From assembly GCF_000484695.1 (NCBI RefSeq), contig NZ_AXVR01000045.1:1-40338 (forward strand): a DNA stretch of 40,338 nt. Reading direction: 5' to 3'. The stretch comes from Salinispora cortesiana (lineage in GTDB: Bacteria; Actinomycetota; Actinomycetes; Mycobacteriales; Micromonosporaceae). Position 1 is the stretch's first letter, and each line of letters starts with the position of its first letter. The position numbers were made by a program, and so were the translations under genes. Below the pieces are notes generated by a model. The model ran no database searches, was not told the DNA's origin, and saw only the letters and a list, made by a program, of their open reading frames with translations. This document shows positions 8,069 to 16,246 of the stretch, one piece after another.

Positions 8069-9677
8069 CCGACCGCACCATTGTGCGAACCGGTGGTTCT
8101 TTCGAGATGCCCTCGTCCGTTTCGGGCGGGGGCATTGTCGTGTCTGTGGGGATTTTGAACACGGGTACGACTCCTTGGTCGGTGAGTTGGACTTCGGCGA
8201 TGAGGGTCTCGATGGCGGCTTTGCGTTCTGTGGTGCTGCCGCTGGTCATGATGGTGCTGAGGTGGTCGCGGATGCGGGCGACGGTGCCGGGCGGTGGAGG
8301 CTCGGGCTGCGAGGTCAGGCCGGCGTCGAGTTCGGTGTGCCGGGCGTGGAGTTGGGCGAGCCGGTGGCGGAGTTCGCGGATGCGGGGTCCGGCGGTGGCG
8401 TCGTCCATGGTGCCGTTTTCGAACGCGGTGTGGTAACGGTCGATCGCGTTCTCGGTGGTGGTGATCTGGTGGGCGATGGCGGTGAGTTCGGCGCGTCGGT
8501 CGTCGGTGGTGCTGTCGTGCTGGGAGTTGGCGCGTTCGATCATGGCGGCGAGGACGGGTTCGGCGGTGGTGTAGAAGTCGTGTAGGGCCTGCAGGATCAT
8601 GTGGTCGAGGTCGTCGGCGGGGAGTCGGGGTGCGGTGCAGGTGGCGTGTTTGCCGTAGCGGGTGCGGGTGAAGCAGGTGTAGTAGCGGTAGCGGCGGTTC
8701 CGGCCTTTGGCGGACGTGCCGATGTAGCGCTGTCCGCATTGGGGGCAGGTGAGTAGGCCGGTGAGGTAGTAGTCCGAGTCGGACTTGGCCCGCTGGGTTT
8801 GGATGTCGCCTCGTGCGTTGGCGATGTCCTGGGCGCGGCGGAAGGTGTCCCGGTCGATGAGTGGCTTGTGGGCGTCGGGGACGTAGACGTCGCGGTAGGC
8901 GATGTCCCCGGTGTAGGCGGGGTTGTCCAGGATCCGGTTGATGGTGTGTCCGGACCATTGTTTGCCGGTGCGGTTGGGGATGCCGCGGGCGTTGAGGTCG
9001 GTGGCGATGGCGCGGGTGCCGAGTCGGTCGCGGGTGTAGAGGTGGAAGATGTCTCGCAGGATGGGTGCTTCGTCGGGGTGGGGGACGAGGCGTTGGGTGT
9101 CTTTATCGACGAGGTAGCCGTAGGGGCGGGTTCCGCCGGCCCATTGGCCTTTGCTGGCTTTCGCGGTCATGCCGCTTTTCACCCGGTCGATGATCATGTT
9201 GCGTTCGAATTCGGCGAACACGGCGAGGAATTGCAGCATCATGCGGCCGATGGCGCCGCCGGTGTCGACGGGTTCGGTGGCGGAGGAGAAGCGGACGTTG
9301 GCGGCGTCGAGGGTGGCGGCGAGGTCGACGAAGTGGGCGAGGCTGCGGCTGAATCGGTCGACGCGGTAGACGAGTAGGATGTCGTAGAGGCCGGCTTTCG
9401 CCGCGTCGAGTGCTTTCTTGAGGCCGGGGCGTTCGGTGGTGGCGCCGGAGGCGTCGTCTTCGAATTCGCAGACGATGACCCAGCCGGGGTGGTTGTCGAC
9501 GTATTTCTTGAGGGCGGTGCGTTGGGCGAGCAGGCTGAAGGGCTGGTGTTCGTCGTCGGTGGAGCGCCGGATGTAGATGCACACCCGGCATGGGCCGGTC
9601 GAGTCTTCCGGCGGAGTGGTGGGGGCGCGTCGTCCACGCCGCTTCGGTGGGCTGGTGGGGGTGGGATTGCCTGCCAT
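8037..9677 (-). CDS. Large serine recombinase (integrase)
   Basis: This predicts 546 residues. After a Pro/Arg-rich leader, the resolvase catalytic domain (about 30-180) begins with IYIRRSTDDE, where Ser39 is the likely nucleophile, and includes the arginine-containing YRVDRFSRSL. The recombinase domain follows, then a zinc ribbon (CPQCGQRYIG, then two more Cys in YYTCF and ATCTAP), then a coiled-coil region. These mark the large serine integrases that catalyse attP x attB recombination. The start is ATG 9677-9675, with GAAGGA 5 bases upstream. The last residues, GLEPRT, are encoded antisense within tRNA-Lys, so the C-terminus comes from the att junction and should differ in the excised circle. 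Confidence 0.9.
   Translation of the reverse strand: MAGNPTPTSPPKRRGRRAPTTPPEDSTGPCRVCIYIRRSTDDEHQPFSLLAQRTALKKYVDNHPGWVIVCEFEDDASGATTERPGLKKALDAAKAGLYDILLVYRVDRFSRSLAHFVDLAATLDAANVRFSSATEPVDTGGAIGRMMLQFLAVFAEFERNMIIDRVKSGMTAKASKGQWAGGTRPYGYLVDKDTQRLVPHPDEAPILRDIFHLYTRDRLGTRAIATDLNARGIPNRTGKQWSGHTINRILDNPAYTGDIAYRDVYVPDAHKPLIDRDTFRRAQDIANARGDIQTQRAKSDSDYYLTGLLTCPQCGQRYIGTSAKGRNRRYRYYTCFTRTRYGKHATCTAPRLPADDLDHMILQALHDFYTTAEPVLAAMIERANSQHDSTTDDRRAELTAIAHQITTTENAIDRYHTAFENGTMDDATAGPRIRELRHRLAQLHARHTELDAGLTSQPEPPPPGTVARIRDHLSTIMTSGSTTERKAAIETLIAEVQLTDQGVVPVFKIPTDTTMPPPETDEGISKEPPVRTMVRSVGRLGLEPRT
8044..8068. other. Probable attachment site (attL) in the tRNA-Lys 3' end
   Basis: The integrase gene reads toward the tRNA and its final codons lie in the T arm and acceptor stem, so the crossover most likely falls here. 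No matching attR copy of the tRNA 3' end was found by eye further right, so the exact core is unknown. A 12-base copy of part of this segment (CCCAGGCGGCCC) also occurs at 7946-7957, upstream of the tRNA. Confidence 0.5.
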
Positions 9678-9754
9678 GGGGGTCCTTCGCTGAGATCGGG
9701 TGGTGGGGTGGCCGTGGGCGGGCACACGCGGGGTGGGCCGCCGTTGGGCTAGGT

Positions 9755-10000
9755 TCAGGCGAGGTCGGGGTGCTCGTGCCGGAAGTGGTTGAGGAGGACG
9801 GCGAGGGCTTCGGCGGCGTTATCGAGGTCTTCGGCGGTCATGGGAATGGTGTCGATACGTACGATCCGCATCGGAATCATCGTTTCCTTCTTGTTGGTGG
9901 GGACGTGTTTCGCGCCGCCGTTATTGTTCGCGGTACCGGGATACGGTTCGTCAGGATAGCTCCGGACGGCGTTTTCGTCGTCATACGACGGGGTGGCCAC
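9755..10000 (-). CDS. Small ORF upstream of the integrase, function unknown
   Basis: This predicts up to 81 residues from GTG 10000 with GGAGG just upstream (short spacing). The protein is acidic at both ends, with a helical C-terminal half (TAEDLDNAAEALAVLLNHFR). An alternative start, ATG 9880 (AAGGA 4 bases upstream), gives a 41-residue protein starting MIPMRIVRIDTIP. That start overlaps as ATGA the stop of another small frame beginning about 10049 with its own AGAGGA site. Which of these is translated is unclear. Its place beside the integrase suggests an element accessory protein such as a directionality factor, but no HTH is obvious. Confidence 0.5.
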   Translation of the reverse strand: MATPSYDDENAVRSYPDEPYPGTANNNGGAKHVPTNKKETMIPMRIVRIDTIPMTAEDLDNAAEALAVLLNHFRHEHPDLA

Positions 10001-10425
10001 GGTCCTCCGAGAAGCATGTGAAGCTGCGGGGGTCGGAGTCCTTCGTTCATGCGGTTTCCTCTCTTACACGGAGTGGCGCGATTGATCTGATTGATGCGGA
10101 AGAGGCGACTCGTGGCGGGTCGCTGTATCTGGCGTCCGGGAGGCGGGGACGGTACCTCCGAGCGCTGTCACCGGGAAGTGATTCGGACTGTCAGCGACTC
10201 GCCACAACTCACACGGGCTCCTGGAGAGCCGCTGACAGTTTCGAATGCTTGCTGTCACCGCGAGCGCAGAGGTTCCTTCCGCCCTCCATCGTTGGGAGCC
10301 GGCGCGGACAGCTACCGCTCGCCGCGCCTGGGCGGGGCCGTCGGGGTCAGCGGCGGGGCGGTCCTTGTCGCCCCGCCTGTGCGCGCGTGTCCGGCCGCCG
10401 TGCGTGGTTCGGCGCTTGGCGGGGG
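10001..10425. other. Gene-free interval with inverted repeats
   Basis: I see no convincing gene. It holds a 10-bp inverted repeat, ACTGTCAGCG (10187-10196) and CGCTGACAGT (10230-10239), with a 33-base spacer, and the terminator-like hairpin at 10352-10377. The core GCTGACAG recurs upstream of the replication-relaxation gene (11369-11379 and, inverted, 11487-11498). The sites may serve a replication, transfer or operator function of the element. Confidence 0.45.
10352..10377. terminator. Hairpin after the replication-relaxation gene
   Basis: GGCGGGGCG (10352-10360) pairs perfectly with CGCCCCGCC (10369-10377), loop 8 bases. It lies about 50 bases beyond the stop of the minus-strand gene ending at 10426. 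Confidence 0.6.
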
Positions 10426-11304
10426 TCAGGTGGTTTGCTCAGCGCCGCTGCCGGCGGCGGGGAGGTCGGCCAGGCGCATCGGCGCCCCGTGGTGGCGGTT
10501 CAGCCACCACACGGCTTCGGCCGCGTTGATGCCGGTGACCTCGGCGTGCACGGCGGTGGCCACCGGGTAGATGGTTCCGGTCGCGGCGAGTTCCTGGTGC
10601 AGGTGCCGCTCGCGGGCTGGGGAGTGCAGCCAGAACAGCACCGGCCAGATCCGGCCGGTGACGTGCGCGAGGTCCCGATATCCGTCGATCTTGTCGACCA
10701 GGCGGGACAGCGGCCGTTCGGTGCCGAGGTCGTACTCCAGGAAGAACGGCACCCTGCGGTCGCCTTCGACCCAGATGCCGTGTCCGTCCGGCCGTGACCT
10801 TGGCTGGTAGACGCGCACGGCGATGTCGTTGTCGTCGGGTTCGGCGAAGGCACCCATCTGCTGGCAGCGCCCCGCCGGCCACCAGCGCACCAACGCGCTA
10901 CCGGGATGGGTACGGGCGTGACCGGCCAGAGCGGTGAAGAAGCCGTTGACCCCGAGCAGGTGCGGCAGGTTCGCCCGTCTCGTCAGGTGCCACCGCCTTC
11001 TGCGGGCCTGGTCTCTGCGCGGCAGGTCGTCGCCGCGCTGCGCGGCGACGACCTCGACGCCAAGTTGCGCCAGCACGTAGTGGTAGGGGTAGGAGCCGCC
11101 GTCGGGCTTCTGCGGCCGGAACCGGTCCACTACCCCCAACTTCTGCGTCAGCGCCCGCAGGCGTTCCTGGGCATAGTCGATTGACGGGTAGAGGGCTTCG
11201 GCGACCTGGAAGGAGGTGAGCACTCCGTGGTCGGCCAGCCAGCCGAGTAGGACGAGATCACGGTCGGTGAGCTGGGACTGGACTCGGAGCAACGGATCAG
11301 GCAT
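10426..11304 (-). CDS. Replication-relaxation family protein
   Basis: This predicts 292 residues. The N-terminal winged helix (about 12-60, LTDRDLVLLGWLADHGVLTS followed by the QERLRALTQKLGVVDRF helices) and the central FFLEYDLGTERPLSRLVDKI region match the actinobacterial Replic_Relax family. These proteins are named after plasmid replication or relaxation functions and are common in plasmids and integrative elements. The start ATG 11304 has only a weak GGTGGTGA site. The usual conjugation partner upstream is absent; a short open frame (11308-11559) ends 3 bases before this start but looks non-coding. Confidence 0.75.
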   Translation of the reverse strand: MPDPLLRVQSQLTDRDLVLLGWLADHGVLTSFQVAEALYPSIDYAQERLRALTQKLGVVDRFRPQKPDGGSYPYHYVLAQLGVEVVAAQRGDDLPRRDQARRRRWHLTRRANLPHLLGVNGFFTALAGHARTHPGSALVRWWPAGRCQQMGAFAEPDDNDIAVRVYQPRSRPDGHGIWVEGDRRVPFFLEYDLGTERPLSRLVDKIDGYRDLAHVTGRIWPVLFWLHSPARERHLHQELAATGTIYPVATAVHAEVTGINAAEAVWWLNRHHGAPMRLADLPAAGSGAEQTT

Positions 11305-11776
11305 GCGTCACCACCAGCTCGAGGGGGAGAGACCCAGTCGGAGGGTCTGTCGCAGCACGACAGACGCTGCTGACAGCGGCCCTGACCTGGGCTGTGAGCC
11401 GAACCGGGGGTCCGTTCGGGGGTCCTGTTGAAGCGGGACGCCAAGTGGGAGCCCCAGCAGGACCCGCAACTGGAGGTCAAGCCCGTCGCTGTCAGCGGGA
11501 GACGTCGAAGATGCGGTAGCCGCCAGCGGCGGTGGTGATGAGAGTCGATGTGTGAACACGGTTTACTCCAAGGTGACGGTGTTCGTGGATGGGACGGCGT
11601 TGTGCCCGCCGTGTTGGTCGAGATGCGGAGGCCAGCTTGCGGGCGTTGACGAACGGACCTGCCCCGTACCTCGCCGCCGTGCCCCGGCGACGAGGACAAC
11701 CTGGTGTTCCCTCCGGGAAGCTCCGCCCCCGGATATCAGTCAGCTGGCCCGTCGGTGGTTCGGTAGCCTGCTAGCC
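11305..11776. other. Interval without a convincing gene
   Basis: About 470 bases lie between the replication-relaxation start and the synthetase gene. It contains two copies of the GCTGACAG motif (11369-11379; inverted at 11487-11498) and the likely leaderless promoter of the synthetase, with -10 TAGCCT at 11764-11769, 7 bases before the GTG. A minus-strand frame at 11308-11559 has no ribosome binding site and poor coding character. The right boundary of the integrated element could lie here. Confidence 0.4.
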
Positions 11777-13180
11777 GTGGCTAGTTCCGATCTCCGCGTG
11801 CGCTTCGCGCCCTCCCCGACGGGTATGTTCCACGTCGGCAATGCCCGGTCCGCTCTGTTCAACTGGGTGCTGGCCCGACAGTCGGGCGGAACGATCGTGT
11901 TGCGGATCGAGGACACGGACGCGGCGCGGAACCGGCCGGAATGGGTTCAGGGCATTCTCGATGCGATGGAGTGGCTTGGGATTGGCCCGAGCGAGTACGA
12001 GGGCCCGCTGTTCCAGTCTGACTACACCCAGCACCACCGGGAGGCCATCGATCGGCTCATCGCGGCGGGGCGCGCTTATTACTGCGACTGCACCCGGGAT
12101 CAGGTCAACGCGCGTACGGGCAGCGAATACCTGGGCTACGACGGCTTTTGCCGCAGTCGGGGCCAAACCGTCGGAGAAGGCCGCGCTCTGCGCTTCCGTA
12201 CGCCGGACGAGGGCTCGACCGTGATCGTCGACTTGGTGCGGGGCAAGCCGACCGTTGACAACGTGCTGATCGAGGACTTCGTGATCGCGCGCGGCGACGG
12301 CTCTCCGGTGTTCTTACTGGCGAACGTGGTTGACGACATGGTCATGGGGATCACGCACGTGATCCGGGCTGAGGAGCACCTGCCCAACGCGCCGAAACAG
12401 CAGCTGCTCTGGGAGGCGCTGGGGGCGGAACCACCGGTGTGGGTACACGCGCCGATTCTGGTGAATGAGAAGCGGCAGAAGCTCTCCAAGCGCCGCGACC
12501 GGGTCGCCCTGGAGGACTTCCGCGCCGAGGGGTACCTCGCCGAGGCGATGCGAAACTATTTGATGTTGCTCGGGTGGGCGCCGTCCGGTGACCGGGAGAT
12601 CCTGCCCTGGGACGACATCGTGACCGAGTTCCGGCTGGAGGACGTCAACCCCTCGCCGGCGTTCTTCGACGTGAAGAAGCTCCGCGCCTTCAACGGGGAC
12701 TACATCCGCGCGTTGTCGGTTGAGGCGTTCGTCGAGGCGTGCCAGCCGTGGTTGATCGGTGAGAATGCGCCGTGGCGGCCGGAGGCATACGACGCCAACG
12801 TGTTCGCTGCTGTCGCCGAACTGGCGCAGACCCGGATCGCGGTGCTCTCCGAGATTGTGCCGATGGTCGATTTCCTGTTCCTCGATGAGCCGACCGCCGA
12901 CGAGGCAGCGTGGGCGAAGGCCATGAAAGCCGACGCCCCGGCGCTACTGGCGGCCGTGGTCGAGGCGTATGAGACGTGCGAGTGGCGGGCCGAGGTGCTC
13001 AAGTCGACGCTAGAGGTGATCGGTGCGGAACGGGGACTCAAGCTCGGCAAGGCGCAGGCACCGGTACGGGTCGCGGTGACCGGCCGTACTGTCGGGCTGC
13101 CGCTGTTCGAGTCGATCGAGATCCTCGGACGTGAGCGAACCGTTGCGCGCCTGCGAGCCGCCCTCGACCGCCTGCGTTGA
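11777..13180 (+). CDS. Glutamyl-tRNA synthetase
   Basis: This predicts 467 residues of a discriminating-type bacterial GluRS. The Rossmann catalytic domain starts RFAPSPTGMFHVGNARSA (HVGN is the HIGH motif variant), and KLSKR is the KMSKS-type loop near residue 238. An all-helical anticodon-binding domain ends with the APVRVAVTGRTVGLPLF segment. It charges tRNA(Glu) with glutamate in the cytoplasm. The GTG start at 11777 is chosen because a -10-like TAGCCT sits 7 bases upstream and the family's N-terminus begins here, implying a leaderless mRNA. It converges on the seven-gene operon with only 30 bases between. It could be the housekeeping enzyme or a second copy; the window cannot decide. Confidence 0.92.
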   Translation: MASSDLRVRFAPSPTGMFHVGNARSALFNWVLARQSGGTIVLRIEDTDAARNRPEWVQGILDAMEWLGIGPSEYEGPLFQSDYTQHHREAIDRLIAAGRAYYCDCTRDQVNARTGSEYLGYDGFCRSRGQTVGEGRALRFRTPDEGSTVIVDLVRGKPTVDNVLIEDFVIARGDGSPVFLLANVVDDMVMGITHVIRAEEHLPNAPKQQLLWEALGAEPPVWVHAPILVNEKRQKLSKRRDRVALEDFRAEGYLAEAMRNYLMLLGWAPSGDREILPWDDIVTEFRLEDVNPSPAFFDVKKLRAFNGDYIRALSVEAFVEACQPWLIGENAPWRPEAYDANVFAAVAELAQTRIAVLSEIVPMVDFLFLDEPTADEAAWAKAMKADAPALLAAVVEAYETCEWRAEVLKSTLEVIGAERGLKLGKAQAPVRVAVTGRTVGLPLFESIEILGRERTVARLRAALDRLR

Positions 13181-13190
13181 CCTTTCGTGT

Positions 13191-13210
13191 CCGGCGGATC
13201 GATCCGCCGG
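13191..13210. terminator. Bidirectional terminator, perfect 20-bp palindrome
   Basis: CCGGCGGATCGATCCGCCGG is self-complementary. It fills the 30-bp gap between the convergent stop codons of the synthetase (13180) and the ATP-grasp-like gene (13211). Confidence 0.65.
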
Positions 13211-14638
13211 TCATCCTGGTCGTCGATCCGCTCCGCTGGCGAATCCAGCGGTGCCCTTGACGGGCACGCTCCGTCGTGGGCTGAAGATGGGTGCCGGTGT
13301 CCAGGGCAGGCCGGCGGTGGGCTGCGTGTCGAATGGCGGCGCGAGGTTGCCGAAGTCGGTGCCGAGGACTTCGTCGCTGAGCCGGAATACCTCGGGTGCC
13401 CAGGGCCCGACCCTGCCACCGTCCGGGAGTTGGTCGCTGACAAGGGTCGCGGTCAGCAGCCAGCCGCGCGGGGACGGGGAGATGACGAGGGTTCCGTCAG
13501 CCCCCAGCGGGTCGGCGACCAGTCGATCGCCAACCCAGCGGATCGATGTCTCCGGCGGGACATGTTCGTTGGCGCGGGTAGCAGCGCCGAAGATTGTGCA
13601 GGTGGTCCCGGCGGTGAAGGTTTCCTCAGCCAGTCGCTCGACCGCACTGATGTCGGGCTCAATTCCCTCTCGCGCGAGCAGGTTGACGGCGTGCAGTAGG
13701 ACCCGACGGTCAGAGGGCGCGGCTTCCATGGCGGAGGTGAGCCGGGCGTTGAAGTCGGTGGGGATGAATCCGTTGACCGTGAGGATGCCGTCAACGGAGA
13801 AGCCACCGCGGTAGCCGAGGCGCTCGCGCAGACTGGCCCCGATTCGATCGGTCTGTTCGGCGAACTCAGCGGCGTCGTTGAGGGTGGGAACAGCGCCAGC
13901 GCAGAGGAAAGTGCCTCGTCCTGGCCGGGGCAGAGTCACGAGTTCCATGGGTGGGAAGGGGATGATCCTGGTGGTAAGGGCCAGCCCGTGCAGGCGTACC
14001 GGGACCCCTTCGAGGAAGGGCATGAGCCGGACTCGCCAGGTGCCGGGCTCGACGGTGGGGATGGTCTCTGGTGGTAGACCGCCGCGCCACCACCAGATGC
14101 CATCGCCGCCAGCGGAAGGTCCGGCACCAATCGGCTGGTAGGAGCAGACGACCCCAGTGCCTTGATCGACGATGGCCCCGAGTCTGGCGAGGTCAGCAGT
14201 GCCATCGCCGACGATTGACTGAGCTCGGGGCACCCCGGCGGCATCCCAGAGTGCGTCGACCACGGTCTTGTCCTCGAAGAACTGCCACGCGGGTTGTCTG
14301 GCGCCGATCCGCTGCCGGGCCCCGGAGCGCGGCGGATCGAGTGGGTCAGGGAGAAGGAGCGCCGCGGTGTTGTCGGGGTCGAAGGCGTCGGCCGGTCCGG
14401 CGAGCCAGCCGGAGCCGTCGAGCCCGCTGATGGCGTGGTGTTGCCACGAGAGGTGGTCGGAGGCACCGCGCAGGGGCCGGCGCCGGGCCGCGGGCGGCGC
14501 GTCGTCCAGAGCGAGGGCGAGGCATCGGGTCGGGCCGAGCAGGTCTTGCCAGGCTGCCGCGTCGTCGGCACGACCGCAGACAACGAGCACCTTGCCGGAG
14601 GGGAGTAGCCGGTAGATCGGCAGACCGCGCCTGCTCAT
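13211..14638 (-). CDS. ATP-grasp-like ligase, last gene of the seven-gene operon
   Basis: This predicts 475 residues. The N-terminal part (GKVLVVCGRADDAAAWQDLL) resembles a pre-ATP-grasp Rossmann-like domain. Further on, YQPIGAGPSAGGDGIWWW fits the glycine-rich ATP-binding loop, and GGFSVDGILTVNGFIPTDFN then ARL carries a D-x-N-x-R element like the metal- and ATP-binding residues of ATP-grasp enzymes. Such enzymes join a carboxylate to an amine via an acyl phosphate. The general look recalls the PGM1-type peptide ligases with a pre-ATP-grasp domain, but that is a tentative resemblance. The ATG (14638) overlaps the upstream stop as ATGA, so it is translationally coupled. Nonstandard motifs make the exact family uncertain. 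Confidence 0.65.
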   Translation of the reverse strand: MSRRGLPIYRLLPSGKVLVVCGRADDAAAWQDLLGPTRCLALALDDAPPAARRRPLRGASDHLSWQHHAISGLDGSGWLAGPADAFDPDNTAALLLPDPLDPPRSGARQRIGARQPAWQFFEDKTVVDALWDAAGVPRAQSIVGDGTADLARLGAIVDQGTGVVCSYQPIGAGPSAGGDGIWWWRGGLPPETIPTVEPGTWRVRLMPFLEGVPVRLHGLALTTRIIPFPPMELVTLPRPGRGTFLCAGAVPTLNDAAEFAEQTDRIGASLRERLGYRGGFSVDGILTVNGFIPTDFNARLTSAMEAAPSDRRVLLHAVNLLAREGIEPDISAVERLAEETFTAGTTCTIFGAATRANEHVPPETSIRWVGDRLVADPLGADGTLVISPSPRGWLLTATLVSDQLPDGGRVGPWAPEVFRLSDEVLGTDFGNLAPPFDTQPTAGLPWTPAPIFSPRRSVPVKGTAGFASGADRRPG

Positions 14639-15258
14639 CGGCGTCGCCGCCATGGCCGGTCCGCTCGGTGCAGGATCAGATTCGCGGGGGTCTCGTGGAC
14701 CACCTTGTAGGTGTCCGGTCCGAGGTGGCGGTGGATGGTGCGGCGGTGTCGGTCGGGGTGTTTGTCGTCGAATTCGACGATGACGAGGGCGGGCCGGTGC
14801 CGGGTGTGGTCGAAGGAGTCCCAGACGTCGAGTTCGGTGCCTTCGACGTCGATGCTGAGCAGGTCGATCTGGTCGATGCACCACTGGTCGAGGAGATCCT
14901 CCAGGGGTCGGCAGGCGACGAGGATCTCCTGGTAGTCGGTGCCGCGCCGTTGCAGACCGGACCACGAGGGCTTGTGGGCGTACATGCCGAAAGGCCAGAG
15001 TCCGGGGGTGGTGGATACGGCGCAGGTTTCCACGGCGCAGCAGCGCTGCCGGAGTCGTTGGTGGTTGCGGGGATCGGCGTCCACGCAGAGACCACGCCAG
15101 CCACGGCGCTCGAAGTAGAGGCTGTTGCTGCCGCGTGCGCCGTCGCCGGCACCGATGTCGACGAAGACGCCGTGCGTCGGGAGGTGATAGTGCTCGGCGA
15201 GCCAGCGATCCTCGCCCCATTGCGAGTGGAACGGCGCGGATTGGGTGTAGGGCAGCAT
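14635..15258 (-). CDS. FkbM-family methyltransferase
   Basis: This predicts 207 residues. Motif I is VFVDIGAGDGARGSN, followed by the acidic strand LCVDADP and the FkbM-type LLSIDVEGTELDVWDSFD. FkbM proteins are SAM-dependent O-methyltransferases found in many natural-product and glycan pathways. The N-terminus YTQSAPFHSQWGEDRW matches the usual FkbM opening. The start ATG 15258 follows GGGGGTAAC and lies 4 bases after the stop of the epimerase gene. Given its place, it probably methylates a hydroxyl of the pathway product, perhaps one set by the dioxygenase in the same operon. Confidence 0.8.
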   Translation of the reverse strand: MLPYTQSAPFHSQWGEDRWLAEHYHLPTHGVFVDIGAGDGARGSNSLYFERRGWRGLCVDADPRNHQRLRQRCCAVETCAVSTTPGLWPFGMYAHKPSWSGLQRRGTDYQEILVACRPLEDLLDQWCIDQIDLLSIDVEGTELDVWDSFDHTRHRPALVIVEFDDKHPDRHRRTIHRHLGPDTYKVVHETPANLILHRADRPWRRRR

Positions 15259-15262
15259 GCCG

Positions 15263-16246
15263 TTACCCCCGCCACCGGTGAATCAGGTCCTGCTCACGGG
15301 CATGATCGAGCCAACGCTGTGACCAGCCGCGCCGCAACGCCTGCCAGCCGAGCGCGTCGGTAACGCTGTCGGGCAGGGGCCGGAAGGTGAGGCCGGCACT
15401 GGCGGCCCGGCTGTTGTTGACCGACATGAGTGCCAGTTCGGGGCTGCTGGTGGGCAACCACAGGGGGACCTCGGTCCATGGCTGTAGGCGGTGGGTGAGC
15501 GCGAAGTCCTCGCCGACTCGGAAAGGGGTAACAGCTCGGCTGGCGCGGGTCAGGACCGTGTCGACCAGGGTGCGGGCGGTGGTTCGGGCGCCGGCGACGT
15601 TGACGACGCCGGCAAGTTGCTGGTTGACGGCGTCACGCAGGAAGTGGGCGACATCGCTGGCATCGATAAGTTGGACGGGCTGGCGGTCATCCATCGGGAC
15701 CAGGACATCGCCCCCGCGTAGTGCGTGCTCCAGCCAGTAGGCGAGGCGTGCGCTGTCGTCGTATCGGCCGATGACCAGGCCGAGGCGCGCGATGAGCAGG
15801 GTTACGTTGATCCGGTCGAGGCGACGTCGGAGGTATCGCTCGCAGCGGAGTTTGCGGGTGGCGGAGGCACGTACCGGGTGGGAGGCGTCAGCCGCGATCG
15901 TCGGTGCCCGTTCGGTCAGGCCGTGCCTGGCGGATGCTCTGCGGTACACCCCGCACGTGGAGAGCAGGATGTACTGGTGGACGTTGCCGAGCAGGGGCAG
16001 AACGGGGCGCAGGTCATCAACGTCCCCGGCACTGGTGTCGATGACCCCGTCCCACGGTTCGGCGAGGACAGTGGTGGCTTCGATTGTCGGTGCGCGCCGG
16101 TCGGTCAACACGTGGCGCACGAGCCCGGCGAAGGGCGATGGTGAACGGCCCCGGTAGAGCACAGTGACGTCGTCTCCGCGCCGCAGACACTCCTCCACGA
16201 TGTGACGGCCCACGAAACGGGTGCCGCCGAGCATAAGGATCTTCAT
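15263..16246 (-). CDS. NAD-dependent epimerase/dehydratase (extended SDR)
   Basis: This predicts 327 residues beginning MKILMLGGTRFVGRHI, the GGTRFxG form of the extended-SDR nucleotide-binding loop. LSTCGVYR is where the catalytic Ser/Tyr would sit, and QLIDASDVAHFLRDAV is the conserved mid-domain helix. No lysine follows the tyrosine at the YxxxK spacing (the sequence is YRRAS), so catalysis may differ from classical epimerases. Related GGTRF proteins act as sugar or isoprenoid dehydrogenases, or have lost activity. The ATG overlaps the previous stop as ATGA (16243-16246). The substrate is unknown. Confidence 0.75.
   Translation of the reverse strand: MKILMLGGTRFVGRHIVEECLRRGDDVTVLYRGRSPSPFAGLVRHVLTDRRAPTIEATTVLAEPWDGVIDTSAGDVDDLRPVLPLLGNVHQYILLSTCGVYRRASARHGLTERAPTIAADASHPVRASATRKLRCERYLRRRLDRINVTLLIARLGLVIGRYDDSARLAYWLEHALRGGDVLVPMDDRQPVQLIDASDVAHFLRDAVNQQLAGVVNVAGARTTARTLVDTVLTRASRAVTPFRVGEDFALTHRLQPWTEVPLWLPTSSPELALMSVNNSRAASAGLTFRPLPDSVTDALGWQALRRGWSQRWLDHAREQDLIHRWRG

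Larger units (their letters stand above)
8037..11310. mobile_element. Remnant of a tRNA-Lys-integrated actinomycete element
   Basis: The segment contains a large serine integrase, a small ORF and a replication-relaxation protein, all on the minus strand and starting at a tRNA 3' end. This gene set is typical of actinomycete integrative and conjugative elements. No TraB/FtsK-like translocase, excisionase or Rep gene is visible, so the element is either cut down or its right boundary lies further away, with the biosynthetic genes as cargo. The right end is only an estimate. Confidence 0.5.

Noticed and set aside
8008..8958. Minus-strand frame of 316 codons, very rich in Arg, His and Pro
   Set aside because: Out of frame with the serine integrase; its composition is that of a shifted reading of GC-rich coding DNA.
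11308..11559. Minus-strand frame ending just before the replication-relaxation start
   Set aside because: Position suggests coupling, but there is no ribosome binding site and the sequence looks non-coding (Leu/Pro/Ser-rich, no family).
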